From Oegoconia quadripuncta (taxonomy: Eukaryota; Arthropoda; Insecta; Lepidoptera; Autostichidae), in the NCBI GenBank assembly GCA_949316235.1, contig OX438741.1, positions 11,285,124 through 11,349,123 on the forward strand: DNA of 64,000 nt, read 5' to 3'. The notes under the pieces were generated by a model. That model ran no database searches. It was not told the origin of the DNA and saw only the letters and a program-made list of their open reading frames with translations. Position 1 is the stretch's first letter; the number at the start of each line of letters is the position of its first letter. Shown piece by piece: positions 11,574 to 23,219 of the stretch. The position numbers were made by a program, and so were the translations under genes.

Positions 11574-11962
11574 TTAAAGGCCGTGATTTTTTACACATGT
11601 GTAGAGTACTTTTCAGTGATAGAATAAAAATGTTTTCTAACAAATCGGTAGCTTGCTTTAGATATAGTATAGTATATTTAGTAATAACTCCTATAAGTAT
11701 TTTTTTTTAAATCGATCACTTATAAATTACTTGTATTTATGAAAAATTTCACCGAAGGCAAATATCACGACTTATATTTTTAGAAAATATAAAGTAGCCA
11801 TCAAATCTTAGCATCTTCTACAACGCAATAAAGTTCACAGTTGTAGGTTTTTTAACTAAATACCTATACCATACCTAAAGCAAGCTACAGAAATTGTTAC
11901 GAAACCTTTTTATTTTATTACTGACGTGTACTCTTTCTACAAAAAAATCAGGAACTTTAAGA
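11574..11962. mobile_element. M3 foldback MITE, complete
   Basis: About 390 bases; outer arms 'ttaaaggccgtgatttttta' and 'aaatcaggaactttaag', inner arms 'cggtagcttgctttagatat' and 'taaagcaagctacagaa'. Central part 'tgaaaaatttcaccgaaggc'. Second copy at 37990. Confidence 0.85.
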
Positions 11963-12573
11963 TTATAAGAAGAGAGAGAGAGTCCTTTGTGAATTTAAAT
12001 GAAAACACAAGTCATAATTTTTTCGAGGCGTAATCGTCTCTAGTTTCAACTGAGGAATGAAGATGCAGAAACGCAGTCTCTCTCTGTCTGTACTCCTAAT
12101 CACAGCCAAGTACATGTTGAAGCTTCAACTCCATTACCACCATTCAGCCACATAACAAAATTATACCGTTAGTAGTATCATAACAACACTACGCCCGATA
12201 TCAAACATCACGGAAGCACGCACTAATTCCATTTTCACCCCCAATTTATATCTGTCACTTTTGGTGCCCTGGTCGGCTCGCGTAAAAATATTGTTTTTAC
12301 TTATCCCCTAGCGGGTGGGGGGAGGGGGGCAGTAATTACTTGAGCAGCCAGACGCTGTAGGGGGTCGGAATTGCTAACGGAGCCTTGCCCACAAGTCGGG
12401 GTACTTTTTTGTAGGTGACTTTGTATTTTTCTTAATCTATACTGCTTTAGCTCAGTTTGAAAATCAGTTGGTTATTTCGGAGGATTTAGAATCAATTACA
12501 GTTCTTTCTTTCCTATGTCCAAGAAAAAAACCAAATACATAGAAATTACTTTTAAAATAAGTTTTATAATAAA

Positions 12574-12783
12574 AATTACCTTTCGCCCGTGGCTTCGCCA
12601 CCGTGGAATAACTTAATGGCGGAAATTTGTTTATCCCACAGGAACTACTCACTTTATAGGGATAAAAAATATCCTATATCTTATTCCAGGTCATGCTCTA
12701 CCTGTATACTAAATTTCATCAAAATCAGTTTATCCGTTTCACCGTGATTGAGCGCAAACAAACATCCAAACTTTCAGATTAGA
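12574..12783 (+). mobile_element. Lep1/Helitron-like nonautonomous tail
   Basis: 'tttcgcccgtggcttcgcca', 'atgctctacctgtatactaa', 'gtttcaccgtgattgagcgc' and 'aaacaaacatccaaactttc' up to 'agattag'. This order is the common lepidopteran repeat often assigned to Helitrons. Family label from memory. Confidence 0.7.
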
Positions 12784-12834
12784 TACTTCGCGCTGACGGC
12801 GGCCATATTTATTTATCTTAAAAATTATACCGAA

Positions 12835-13037
12835 AGGTTTTGAAAAAAAAAAAAATTAAATTACCTATGCCAATAACTTCTGGCTCAACAACAACAACAA
12901 TAACTCAATTTATGTATCAATGCAAAATTAATGTATTGCCTTTTTGTACAATAAAGCGTTTACAAACAAACAAACAAACTTCTATTTCACTTACCTAATA
13001 TGCTTTATTTTTACCTTACGGTAAAAAAAACTCAACG
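12835..13037. mobile_element. M2 MITE, right part, split by a LINE tail
   Basis: 'acctatgccaataacttct' and, after a 95-base insertion, 'cttctatttcacttacctaa' then 'ccttacggtaaaaaaaactc' form the right arm of M2. The left end is missing. Confidence 0.83.
12882..12976 (+). mobile_element. LINE 3' tail inserted in M2, with 7-bp target-site duplication
   Basis: Reads 'ggctcaacaacaacaacaat' to 'tgtacaataaagcgtttac' and ends (aaac)n. 'aacttct' is found at 12875-12881 and again at 12977-12983, and without the insertion the M2 arm reads through as in the 46.5 kb copy. A 5'-truncated non-LTR retroposon. Confidence 0.85.
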
Positions 13038-13299
13038 ACACCTGATTTTATTAAATCTGTCAAGCATGCGCTACGGCATGCGCTAACTAAAGGAACGGGT
13101 ATACAGTTGAAAAACGCTACCCTCCCTGGTTAACGCATGGACCGTAATTATGCGTAATTACTATAGTACAAGGGTAATTAAAAACCTCACACTGCAATTC
13201 ATGCAATAAATAAAACTTTGTATGATGAATACGGACATGTGTATACGAGGTATGGATGTTTTCATTCATAATAAATATTATTTACAAAAAAAAATGGAT

Positions 13300-13440
13300 T
13301 TATGTAGTATATCAACCATCTGGTATCCACAACACAAGCCTATAGTTGCTTAAAGTGGAACGAGATGGCATTGTGTGTATGTCCAAGTATATTTATTTAT
13401 TATAATATAAGTATAACATTGAAAATATTTTTATATACAT
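13300..13440 (+). mobile_element. SINE A-variant body fragment
   Basis: Contains 'tatcaaccatctggtatcca', 'caacacaagcctatagttgc' and 'atttatttattataatataa', matching the non-tRNA part of the 20.1 kb copy. It precedes the intact SINE A at 13453. Confidence 0.6.
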
Positions 13441-13452
13441 CACATATTATTT

Positions 13453-13685
13453 GACGTCCGGTTGGTGTAGTGGATAGTGACCCTATCAGCAAAACCAACG
13501 GTTGCGGGTTCGAATCCCGCGAGGGGTAAATGTTTGTGTGGTGAATACGAACATTTATTCCCAAATCTTGGATGTGTATGTAAATATTTATGTATGTTTA
13601 TCCGTTATCTAGCACAAGCTTTGCCTAGTTTGGGACTATTGGTGTAAGTGTCCGAAATATTTATTTATTTAATTTTTTATTTTAT
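13453..13685 (+). mobile_element. SINE A copy (tRNA-derived), intact
   Basis: The best preserved copy: 'gtccggttggtgtagtggat' head, box B 'ggttcgaatcccgc', 'gaacatttattccc', 'tagtttgggactattggtgt' and a tail of (atttatt) units. About 230 bases. Confidence 0.92.
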
Positions 13686-13689
13686 TGAT

Positions 13690-14189
13690 AATTCTAGTAC
13701 GAGTATATACTCACAAAGACAGGTAACATAAGCCTAAACTCAAACCTACACAAATCAAACGAGCCCAAACCCGATTGCATTATTTTATTATTGAGATCCT
13801 ATGACCACCTTCCGGCTCCACCATCACCAGCGCAATGACATCATAATATTACAGTGTCGTTCGAATTATTTACGAATGCAAAACAATTGAATACCTGGAA
13901 GTGGGCCAATTTAACTTGTAAGTTTGATTATAAACACCGGGAGAGGTGAAGCTAAATGAAAACTTGCAAAATATTTTACCGTGGCGCCCCGCTTTGTGCT
14001 ACCGGGCAGGCACAAGGACAATATACTATTTCTATCATCTATTGGAAATAATAATATTTGGGCTGATGCATATAGAATAAAATAGAAAGCATAATACTCC
14101 CCTCCCGAAGCCTACCATGCCAACTTCAAGATAACCTCTGCATGATAATGTACAAGCTCATCGTACCTTCTGTGCGTAATCCAAAACAA
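13690..14189. other. unassigned sequence
   Basis: No exon or repeat recognised. Confidence 0.45.
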
Positions 14190-14700
14190 TTAAATACAAT
14201 TTTAACATACATACATAATGTCACGCCTGTTTCCGTAGGGGTAGGCAGAGACCACAGACTTCCACTTGCTACGATCCTGACGCACCTCTTCTGCTTCCTT
14301 CACTCTTATAAGGTTGTTCATACATGCTCGTCGGTTTAGGGTGCTCTTGACTTGGCCTTTTTTTAAGACGTCCCCGATTTGATCATGGTACGTTCGCCGT
14401 GGTCTTCCCCTACCAACACTACCATCCACATTCGCTTCGTATATCTCTTCCGCAAGTCTTCTTTTATTCATCCTCTCCACATGTCCAAACCATCTCAGCA
14501 TACCTTTTTCAATCTTTGTCACTACGTCTTCATTCACACTGCTTAACTTCCTAATTACACTATTCCTGATATGATTCTATCTTTCAAAGTCACCCCATTC
14601 ATACTTCTCAATGATCTCATTTCCACTGCATTTATTCTACTTTCATTCTTCTTTTGCCATACCCAGCATTCACTCCCGTAAGTCACTCACACACTTCACT
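14190..14700 (-). mobile_element. RTE-like LINE, reverse transcriptase C-terminus
   Basis: Minus-strand frames read YGSECWVWQKKNESRINAVE, then (after a break near 14540-14560) [60 protein letters not shown] and end in [11 protein letters not shown]. This is a typical RTE-clade tail. 5'-truncated and frameshifted. Confidence 0.9.
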
Positions 14701-16120
14701 CTGATTTCGATGTCCTTCTCAGTTTTAAATACATTTAAAAAAGGTACCGTAAGAAAAATTGCAAGTTAGTACTAGGTCATTAAACGGATCCGCTTCGGAA
14801 AGAGAAAAAAATGCCACAGCATAAGATTTTTGTTGTTCATGTTTCCTTTTTCAGATCTTGTAGAAGATCACACATACAAAACGTTAAAGACTCACTCATA
14901 GACGACACGGAATAGGGGAAAACCGCATCTCATTGGCGCAGGATCTAGCCTTACCTATATGTAATTTCTATAAAAGAATTAATCTTAACAGCCAATTAAA
15001 TGAGGGACAGCAACGAAGATGTAAACAACTCTGAACATCTAAATCACAACCTCACCAACTAAGATCGAATGGGTAGAAATCTCTTACTGCAAACAATTAA
15101 CACATAAAAAAGTTATTTTAGAAAATAAGGACTGCAAAAACAAACTAGAAATCTCAATGAAACCTTTGCAAATCACATCACATTCACTTTAAGATACCGC
15201 AAATAACTACAATCCACTCCCATCAAGTTTCAGACCAGGCAACGCAACGCCCTGACACAATGAAGAACCTCCATAGGCTTACTGGCTCATACCCATCTGC
15301 GATACTCGCCTTTACCTATGGCTTGGTGGTGTATCGTTCCCTCCTACCCTAGAGCGTATCACTCCTAGCATTCCTGCGCCCCTGGTATATTCGCCTTGTC
15401 GGGGCCTTGAAAGGATGCGTGGAATACTTTATGGATTATTTGGTTCAAGAGTATTTGTCATTAGCATTGAAAGTCATTACTAATTTTCTGTGAAAAATAA
15501 AACCTGTTGAAATAATTTTTAATGGTTGATTAATTTAACTAATATTATAACTGCGAAAGTTTGGATGTTTCTTTGTTTGTTTGTTGCACAATTTGGATAC
15601 AATTTAGTACATAGGTCTACTTGTATACCTATATGCTAAGTCACTAGTTTATTTATAGAATTAAGTGAAGAGCTATCTGTAACAGGAATACTTTTTCTCT
15701 AACATTCATTACCTAATACCAGCGCTCAGTTGTCATAGGGAACCCTTTCCTTGAAGACCGATTACGTAATTTTATAAATAAAAAAAGCTTGGATTCCCGA
15801 CTTGTAAGCTATTTCTGTTTTAGATCTTACGTAAATGTATCTTTCACTTGCAAAACTAAGATGTTGTCTTTGTTCATATTGACATTGACAGTAACAGACA
15901 GACAAAGGCACATAATGGTAACTTTAAGTTGTATAATAATAAGCTAGGTATTATTGTTACGTAAAAATGCTGTCGGCTGATAAAGACAAAGTCAAAAATT
16001 ACGCTTAAAACAGTCACATTTTATTATATTCGTTGAAATAGGATAAGGTGTACTTTCAATTTGCTATTATTTGTTTATTGTGTGTTGACTGTGGAATTGG
16101 AGCTCTTTTGAACTTGCAAC
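14700..16120. other. unassigned sequence
   Basis: Contains a Lep1-like tail at 15538. The segment 15190-15470 has more balanced composition and one broken frame (HRLTGSYPSAILAFTYGLVV) but no family match or splice support. Confidence 0.4.
15538..15600 (-). mobile_element. Lep1/Helitron-like tail fragment
   Basis: 'actaatattataactgcgaa' and 'agtttggatgtttctttgtt' are the reverse complement of the family end; only about 60 bases. Confidence 0.6.
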
Positions 16121-16560
16121 GTACATATTAGGTCCTTACCTATGAAATTGGTATTGGTATTGTATGAAGAATTTCATTAAGACTGTATTCTCCATACAAA
16201 CATTTTTGTTGTTTTTTTGGGAACGGCAAATCCAAATTTAGCTAAACTTTGTGTGTATTATCGGATAACATTAAGTTAGGTATAGGCGGCGTTAATTTTT
16301 AAAAGTAACCGCTGTATAAAAGTTTCAGCGAATCTAAGAAATGAATATGGGAAGCACATGGAAAGAGCTCTGTTCAATTTTTTTTTATTATGTCATTTAG
16401 CCCAGAAATTAAAAAATATTTCATGTGAAACCTTGAAATACTATTCCATTTTCCAAATAAAAAACAAATTTGGATATAGCTTTGAAAATCACAGGAATTG
16501 GTACATATGATTAACGATGAAAAAAAACTCCAATTTCATAGGTAAATACCCAATATGTAG
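16121..16560. mobile_element. M6 MITE-like element, 31-bp inverted ends
   Basis: 'ttacctatgaaattgg' (16136-16151) and 'ccaatttcataggtaa' (16530-16545) are perfect inverted copies, and the match extends outward with few changes (31 bases in total). The ~440-base interior is AT-rich and noncoding. Only one copy in this window. Confidence 0.7.
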
Positions 16561-18254
16561 CTTCATAAAAATTATAACTATTGGTATTTGAAACGACATT
16601 AATAACATAGATATCCCTTTCCTCCATATTGCCATGCCTGACAAGGTACATGTGTATGTTACTACTTACCTATGTATTGTAACTATGACATGTGTAATGC
16701 AATAAATATATGAATTATGAATAATACATTTTACATTTATCCTCTCTTTTTCGTAAGGCAATTTTCGAAGGAACTGAGAGGAAGGAGCGAGAAACACAAG
16801 GCTCTTTTAAAAAAATATTTTATGATACAAAAGGAAACATTTTAAATTATTTCATTGTTCAGAGCCTGGCATGCAAAATTGGGAATATAAGTGTTATACG
16901 AAACCTGAAATGTAAATGTTATAGTTATGGAAGTGCGGGGTCTTCTGGCACAGACATTTTTATGTCTAATAGAATGGTTCTTAGCACATAGAATAAGTCT
17001 CGCAATTCAGCGCGGAATGCCATGTTGAATGCCGCCTTGAGGAGATGCACTGGAATCAATTTTTTTTACCTACATGATATTTTAAAGAATTCAGTGAATA
17101 TAGTACACATAAAGTTATTTTTTATAAATACAAAGCAATGAAATAAAAGGACGAAAACGTCATCCACACTTCCCTTTTGGGGCATGCATCCTAACACACT
17201 TGCTGCGTTACTTCGCTGAACAGCTAGACTTAGGCTCGTATTCCAGAATGTTACTCAAGCAGAGATCTCTGCTTGAGGACAGTTAGAAATGGACAGCTTT
17301 TTGTAACTTGTATATCGGCATCTCTCTCTAACTGCTCAAGCGCAAATATCTGCTTGAGTAACATTCTGAACTAGGGGCCTAAGACGTTAAGCGAGGTACG
17401 CGTCAGCCCGAAGATCACACGAGGCCAGAACCAATCTGGTTGAGATATTGTGGACGAACTTCTGCGTGTCCGATGACCACGGGCCCATAGTCTCTACAGC
17501 AAACCCCACAAACTCATGGTTACTTTTTTAGGGCTATTATATTTTATATGGCTTTTGAGTTACCGAACAGTAAAAACAAAAGAAAATATTCGCAACAAAT
17601 GTTTTCTCAACTGACAATTATAAACAAGATAAATATATGATGACGTTAAGCGGTCTCGATATTCCTCGAAAGTATTTTATCCCGTTTATTTGAGAACTTT
17701 TTAGAAAACTCCCAAGTTTGCCAGCTAAACCAGTTTGAACCATCTAACTTCCCGCGGTTTATTGACCAGAACCCTCAGTGCTTCCTGAGTCTTAATAAAT
17801 TCACTTTTTAACCCTCAACGATAAACGACGGGTGTTGCGTTCTATGTGTTTTTGTATGTATTATGTTTGGAAATATTTAAATACCCACTTAATTCTGTTT
17901 TACAAAAAAAAAATAACAATTTTCTACGACGAATTGAAAAAATAGAAAGAAATAAATTTGAAATACTTTAAGTCACAATTCAGCAAATATAAAAAAAAAC
18001 AAGTTACCCTATGATTACGCTTAATGGGGGGTAATTTGCTAACGTACAGTAGGAAAGAAGTTATTTCATCAAAAGATCGCCATCAAATTACACAAACAAG
18101 GTCTCTTAATATAATAAATAGTACTTGCCTAATACACATTAATGGCGATGTCTGCCATACATAAGGTCACGGCCTTTATGCCAAATAAATGAGGTCAGAG
18201 ATATATCTAAAAAATTAGCGTTTGGTTCTTCCAAACATAACCCCCATCAAATCT
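16561..18254. other. unassigned AT-rich sequence
   Basis: Only the M5 foldback (17230-17382) stands out. Confidence 0.45.
17230..17382. mobile_element. M5 foldback element
   Basis: About 150 bases; 'taggctcgtattccagaatg' and 'cattctgaactaggggccta' are inverted, as are 'ttactcaagcagagat' and 'atatctgcttgagtaa'. The end resembles M4 ('ggcccgtatt'), so both may belong to one superfamily. Confidence 0.82.
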
Positions 18255-18364
18255 ATTTAGGTATTATTTATAATTAGCTTTTAGGCTTCCCGGGTGCAGG
18301 GCCGAGCTATTTTTTTTATTTATCCAATGAGGACGCCAATGGACGGCAATAAACCCTCTTAATA
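18255..18364 (+). repeat. dispersed repeat D1
   Basis: 'tatttataattagcttttag', 'ccaatgaggacgccaatgga' and 'cggcaataaaccctcttaa', same order as at 9.8 kb. Confidence 0.7.
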
Positions 18365-18589
18365 TAATAAGAATAATTTATTTTCAACCACAGGTACAGT
18401 AGTTTACACCGGTCAAATTTTGTAATATTCATTAGAATTTCTATAAGTATGTTTCCAGCTGCTGCCTCTGTTAAGCATTAAAAATACTTGTGTTATAAGC
18501 GTCAGCTGCTAACTCCTCAATGGACTCCTAAATTTACATTAATAGAACAAAATCTAAGAAAACCTGTAATTTGTTATCGCCTGTGTGTG

Positions 18590-18704
18590 TTAATCCAAGG
18601 TATGTTCTACCCACATACAAAATTCCATCCAAATCCGTTCATCAGTTTCGCCGTGATTACCAACAAACAAACATCCAAAGTTTCCCCATTTATAATATTA
18701 GCTA
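18590..18704 (+). mobile_element. Lep1/Helitron-like tail
   Basis: 'ggtatgttctacccacatac', 'catccaaatccgttcatcag' and 'ttataatattagctag', the CTAG end expected for Helitron-type elements. Confidence 0.7.
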
Positions 18705-18799
18705 GATGTAGAATTTATTCTTTTGTATGGAAACTGCTTCTAGTATTGTAGGTGAGTTTGTGGTCTCTACTCTCTGTATGTGTATAATCATTATCTCTA

Positions 18800-19240
18800 C
18801 TTCTACTTCAATTTAAGAGCTATGCTCTTGTCGGTGGAGTAACGACCATGTCTCTCTACTTTCCGCCCTCGTTTTAACCTCTTGGTACGACACGACATTC
18901 ACCTTTTCTTTCACTTGGTCAAAGTAATTACGCCTAGGTCTTCCCCTTCCTCTCTTTCCTTCAATCTTTCCCTCAATTATGTTCTTAAAAAAATATCGTG
19001 TCGTATCAAGTGACCTATCATCTTTCCTCTTCGGTTCTCAACTATGGCTAACAGGCATCTCTTCTCCTTTACCCATCATTAACACCTCTTCATTTGTTCT
19101 CATCTCGGTCCAGCTTATTCCCTCCATTCGTCTCCAGCACCACATCTCGAATGCCTCTAACCTTTCCCTATCCCTTTGTGTTAATGTCCATGTCTCACAG
19201 CCGTAGCTATACTCCATACATAGCATTTTATTAGCCGCTT
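18800..19240 (-). mobile_element. second RTE-like LINE type, C-terminus
   Basis: Minus strand: SYGCETWTLTQRDRERLEAF, EMWCWRRMEGISWTEMRTNE, EVLMMGKGEE, followed after breaks by the 'GRGRPRR'-type end encoded around 18940. Different from the 14.2 kb family in sequence. Degenerate. Confidence 0.87.
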
Positions 19241-19579
19241 TTTTGCTTATCTTAGCTTTAAATAATAATAAATAAGCATTATCTCTATTCGCGGCAAAAT
19301 AAGTTACAATAAAATCTTGCTAACCCGAAACTGTTTCGTTGCTGCCGAATAGACCTTGGTTTCCACTCAGAGAATCTCGAAATCATTTTATGGAGAAACA
19401 TTTTTAATTGTATTAGCTGCGCAAACCCTCAAGTGTCTTAGACAGAAGTCGTTAAATGCTTTTCATAGAACAGGATATTGTGTACATAATCCACTTCTTT
19501 TGATGTCAATGTTCTCGAGCATAAAGCATGTCCTAAAGTATTGCAAACTTTGAAGTATTAGCAATCTCCTTCTTATTAG

Positions 19580-19857
19580 ATACTAGCTTCCCGCCGCGAC
19601 TTCACCTGCGTAGAATAGTTTACACGCACACATCAAAATACACATTGAAATGAATTCAATACAAATGTACAAAGGGCGAACTTAGCTCTATAAGATAATC
19701 TCTATAAGAAATTAAAAGTACTCTATGTCTTAACCCAGGGTATATTCTAGTTATATACCACATTTCATCCAAATCCGTTTGGCCGTGATTGAGCAACAAA
19801 CAAACAAACAAGCGCACAAACAAACATCTAAACTTTCGCATTTATAATAATAGTTAG
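19580..19857 (+). mobile_element. Lep1/Helitron-like element
   Basis: Starts 'tactagcttcccgccgcgac' and ends 'tttcgcatttataataatag' + 'ttag', with 'gggtatattctagttatata', 'ccatttcatcc'-type middle and (caaa)n. Most complete copy in the window. Confidence 0.75.
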
Positions 19858-20104
19858 AATGAAATATGGTCCCCAAGATAAGCCATGCATATGAATTGCG
19901 TACACATGACAGTTTCAATGTGTTTTTAAGCAGGAATCCATCAAGAGTTTTCCCCGTGTTTGTATCTCAAGACTTGATGAGATATTTCCATATAAATATA
20001 GTTAAAAATGGTTTTCACTTGGGATTACACATATTATAGATTACATCTATAATAATAAATATAATAAATATCCTTATACATACACACAGCGCCATCTAGT
20101 TCCA

Positions 20105-20327
20105 CAGTAAGCAACTATATGCTTGTGTTGTGGATACCAGATGGTTGATATAATACATAAATACATATTTTTTTTGTAAATAAATACTTATTATAAATGA
20201 AAACATCCATAACTCGGGTACACATGTCCGTATTCATCACACAAACATATGCCCCTAGCGGGATTCGAACCCGCAACCTTTTGGTATAGTGGTCAGAGTT
20301 GCTAACCATTACACCAAACAGGTCGTC
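20105..20327 (-). mobile_element. SINE A subfamily variant
   Basis: Head ('gacgacctgtttggtgtaat' on the minus strand) and box B 'gggttcgaatcccgct' are shared with SINE A, but the downstream body ends with 'tatcaaccatctggtatcca' and 'aacacaagcatatagttgct' instead of the usual tail. The same tail words occur alone at 13308-13350 (plus strand), so this is a second subfamily. Confidence 0.8.
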
Positions 20328-20765
20328 AAAATCTATGTTTTTAACTCGACTGCCCTGTCAGTTTCTTTGGCGCATCCTGTAGCATGAAGTACATGGTGTC
20401 GCTAGATTCGTCTTGTTACCTGGAGTGTCATAGAATAGGTACATTTCACGGTAAAAAAATCCAACATTTAAAGATTTTTGGTGTATATTATTTTTTTTTT
20501 AATGATTTTAGGTTATTTGAGCAGCACAAAACTGTTGGCAGCACTTTAAAATACTTTGGCTTTTGTTTATGAAATATATATTATTATAATTATATACTTG
20601 ATTGGCAGCACTTTAGAGATATTTCCAAAGAAACAAGAAATCACATTTTCAAATCGTGACAATTGCGGAGCTCATGAGGTGTTTGGAAACATGTTAGAAA
20701 GAGTTAGAACATAGAACCATTCCCCGAAGTATTTAAACAAATGTTTGTAATTATCACTGAATTTA

Positions 20766-21100
20766 AACCGCCTCCGTCGCTCAATGTAAACAACATTGGG
20801 TATACGATTCGGGGGTCGCGGGTTCGATCCCCAGCGGGGTACATGTTTAAGTACTCGGTTTGGTTGGTGGTAGGGCATTTTAAAAGTCCGCCTGGCTAGC
20901 TACCACCATCTTATCTAAATCTGTCGCCAAGCAGCAATGTTCATAGCATTGTTGTGTTCCGGTTGTCAGAGATAAGATAGCCAGTCCTCCAAATGTGTTG
21001 GGGTTTCCGGGTCAGTACGCTTCCACCTTCGACCTCATCTTAACTTAACAGCAGGTGTGATTGAGGTCAAGTAAATACCCATTGTGCATGAAAAGAAAAA
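20766..21100 (+). mobile_element. SINE B copy (tRNA-derived), full length
   Basis: Plus-strand copy that best shows the structure: head 'aaccgcctccgtcgctcaat', box B 'gggttcgatccccagc', body, and A-rich tail 'catgaaaagaaaaa'. Followed within 30 bp by a fragment of an RTE-like LINE 3' end (21128). Confidence 0.92.
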
Positions 21101-21127
21101 GAATGAGGTACAAGCAAAAATGTTGTC

Positions 21128-21240
21128 ATCATCATCTTATTTAAGAGCCCTGCTCTTGTCGGTGGAGTTTTTTCCATATCTCTCTGCTCTCCGCCTTCCT
21201 CTTGACCTCTTGATACGACACAACGGTCAACTTGTAAATA
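21128..21240 (-). mobile_element. fragment of the 18.8 kb LINE family
   Basis: 'tttaagagccctgctcttgt' + 'cggtggag', 'tctctctgctctccgcc' and 'gacctcttgatacgacac' repeat the distal 3' part of the element at 18810-18900. Confidence 0.75.
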
Positions 21241-21589
21241 AAATATTATAGCGTCTTTAAAATAGGTGAATCTTAAATTGATCGTAGTTGCTATACTAGG
21301 TTATTTATTGTATACCTGAAACCTAAAATTAGTTTGGTCAGAAGCACGTATAGAATCGATTCAGACTATAAATGTAGGGTTTAATTTTTTCCTTAATTAT
21401 TTATCTAATTAAGGAATGATAAACACGCTACTAGCGGAAACATAACAGTAACTGAATTCGTAATAATTATTTTTATTAATTTTTTTCTAGCCATACTGAT
21501 TACATCTAATTGGGGCGTATCGACTTTTTGGTATACAAAATATGACCTTGTGTAATGAACGACCTATCTTTTTCTAGCATATAATATAT

Positions 21590-22175
21590 ATATGACGTCA
21601 ATAACTCCCGTGTGGATAAATTAGCACGTTTTAACGGCGATGAGCTCACCCCCCTTCACGTGTGCATTTCTGTGCATTTCGTAGGTGAACCGTGGATGTT
21701 ATTTCAAGCATTAAGATTGTAACGAGGTGTACAACCTCTTCTAAATTCTGTCTTCTTTTCGGTAATCTCATTGGCGTTTTCTTTTTTTGGAACATTATTC
21801 AAAATTCTGAATTCTGAATTATTTTCAAAAACTAGTGGAGTCTTGACGCAGCTTGCGAACTGAGACTGTTCTTTCCGTTCTTTCTTTTATTCCTTTTAAT
21901 TATTACATCATTTATAAGTTTACAAGTGCCTATACCTTCTTCCTATCCTTCACCTTCTTCATCGTTCATCAGTGGCTGCAGTCCTGGTAGGGGCCTGAAA
22001 TCTACGACCCTGAACCTCATCCTCTCTACGGCGCCCAATACCTACATCGACCTACAGCAGTTGAGCGTTCGCAGAACCGCGACAAGCTTATAATGTTTGG
22101 AGCACCCAAAAGCTTATGTTCGGGATATTTCTGACCACCCCATTTGGGATAAAGGCCGTGAAGTTGTGCGTATGT
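21590..22175 (+). mobile_element. LINE tail fragments with an internal unrelated segment
   Basis: 'acgttttaacggcgatgagc', 'gtgaaccgtggatgttattt' (21630-21710) correspond to 26190-26270, but the following '...cccatttgggataaaggcc' piece comes only at 22138. The 400 bases between may be an insertion or a second copy. Confidence 0.5.
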
Positions 22176-22449
22176 TAATAAGTCTTATTGGCATATATTT
22201 ATGGCGATATTCTGACTGAACCACTATGAATGAAAAAGTGTTCTAGCTCAGTGATTTGATCTAATTTCAACATTCTTATCTAACTGCGGGATGTCACTGT
22301 TTGACCTATATAATCGTCATATATATGACCTATACATAGTGAATAGCGAACGCAAGATTCCCTGGATCTACCCATTACATGATACCGATCCCACAACTTA
22401 ACGTCGGGTAACAGAAGTCTCGAGGCGGTACGCACTCCCACGTATCCAT

Positions 22450-22750
22450 ATTTAGTATGTTCTCAGTTTATCACACTTCAAAGAGCAGGCACGAGGCACA
22501 GCGAGGCGCCGACTTGTAACCGCGTCGGCGTCTCCCCAACGATCCCCTGTAACTAGGAAGCCGCTTTGTGAAATTCGCGATGCTTTTCGACGTAGACACG
22601 ACCCCCGTTCGGTTTTTCGAGGTCGCCCGCCTCCCCTTACCATAATGCGAGTATCTACGACTACGCCACCGCCTCCGCTTTCTACTCCTCTGGTACTTAG
22701 ACTCGTAACGACGCGGTTTGCACCTAGTTTCCAGCGGGTTTAATTATTTA
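22450..22750. promoter_or_regulatory. CpG-rich island
   Basis: 'gcgaggcgccgacttgtaac', 'cgcgtcggcgtctccccaac', 'ctacgccaccgcctccgctt'. No consistent exon. Possible promoter-proximal or conserved element. Confidence 0.28.
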
Positions 22751-23219
22751 TTAATTTTCGTTTTGAGGTCTTATCATTTATACTCTACTAGTTGATGAAG
22801 ACAAAGAAGAAAAAAAGCTATTTTGTGCTAATTAGTTTTTAAACTTTGTAACTTATCACTTTTAAAACTGTCAGAAATCGATATTAGAATACGTAATTTA
22901 TTCTAGAAATTGTTCTTTTTTATACCATAAAATGAAAAAGCCTCACGTGTATCAATGCCCTATCTTTATCTATTTGGACGAAATTCGCAAATTCTAACTT
23001 TGTTGAATGTGCTTACTTTGTTTTCGGTTTATCCATACTCGTATATCATATACACATATACTCGTATAGCCTCTACATTTAATACTTTGTAGGTGAAGTG
23101 CCTACAGCAATGTTACAGTTTGTCCTCGCGTTGTAACATGCAGTTATGTAGGAGATACTTCATTAATTCGGATTTAATAAATATTTGATGATATAGTTTT
23201 CCATGATATTAGTATGTGT

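Noticed and set aside
13453..13530. tRNA gene
   Set aside because: Box A and B look right, but the same sequence recurs with a shared non-tRNA body at 1388, 26695 and 41341 and no proper acceptor stem closes; it is a SINE head.
14202..14537. host protein with '[10 protein letters not shown]'
   Set aside because: Typical end of an RTE-type reverse transcriptase with an upstream frameshift; a LINE fragment.
20766..20840. tRNA gene
   Set aside because: Head of SINE B, recurring at 302, 40999 and 58556 with the same flanking body.
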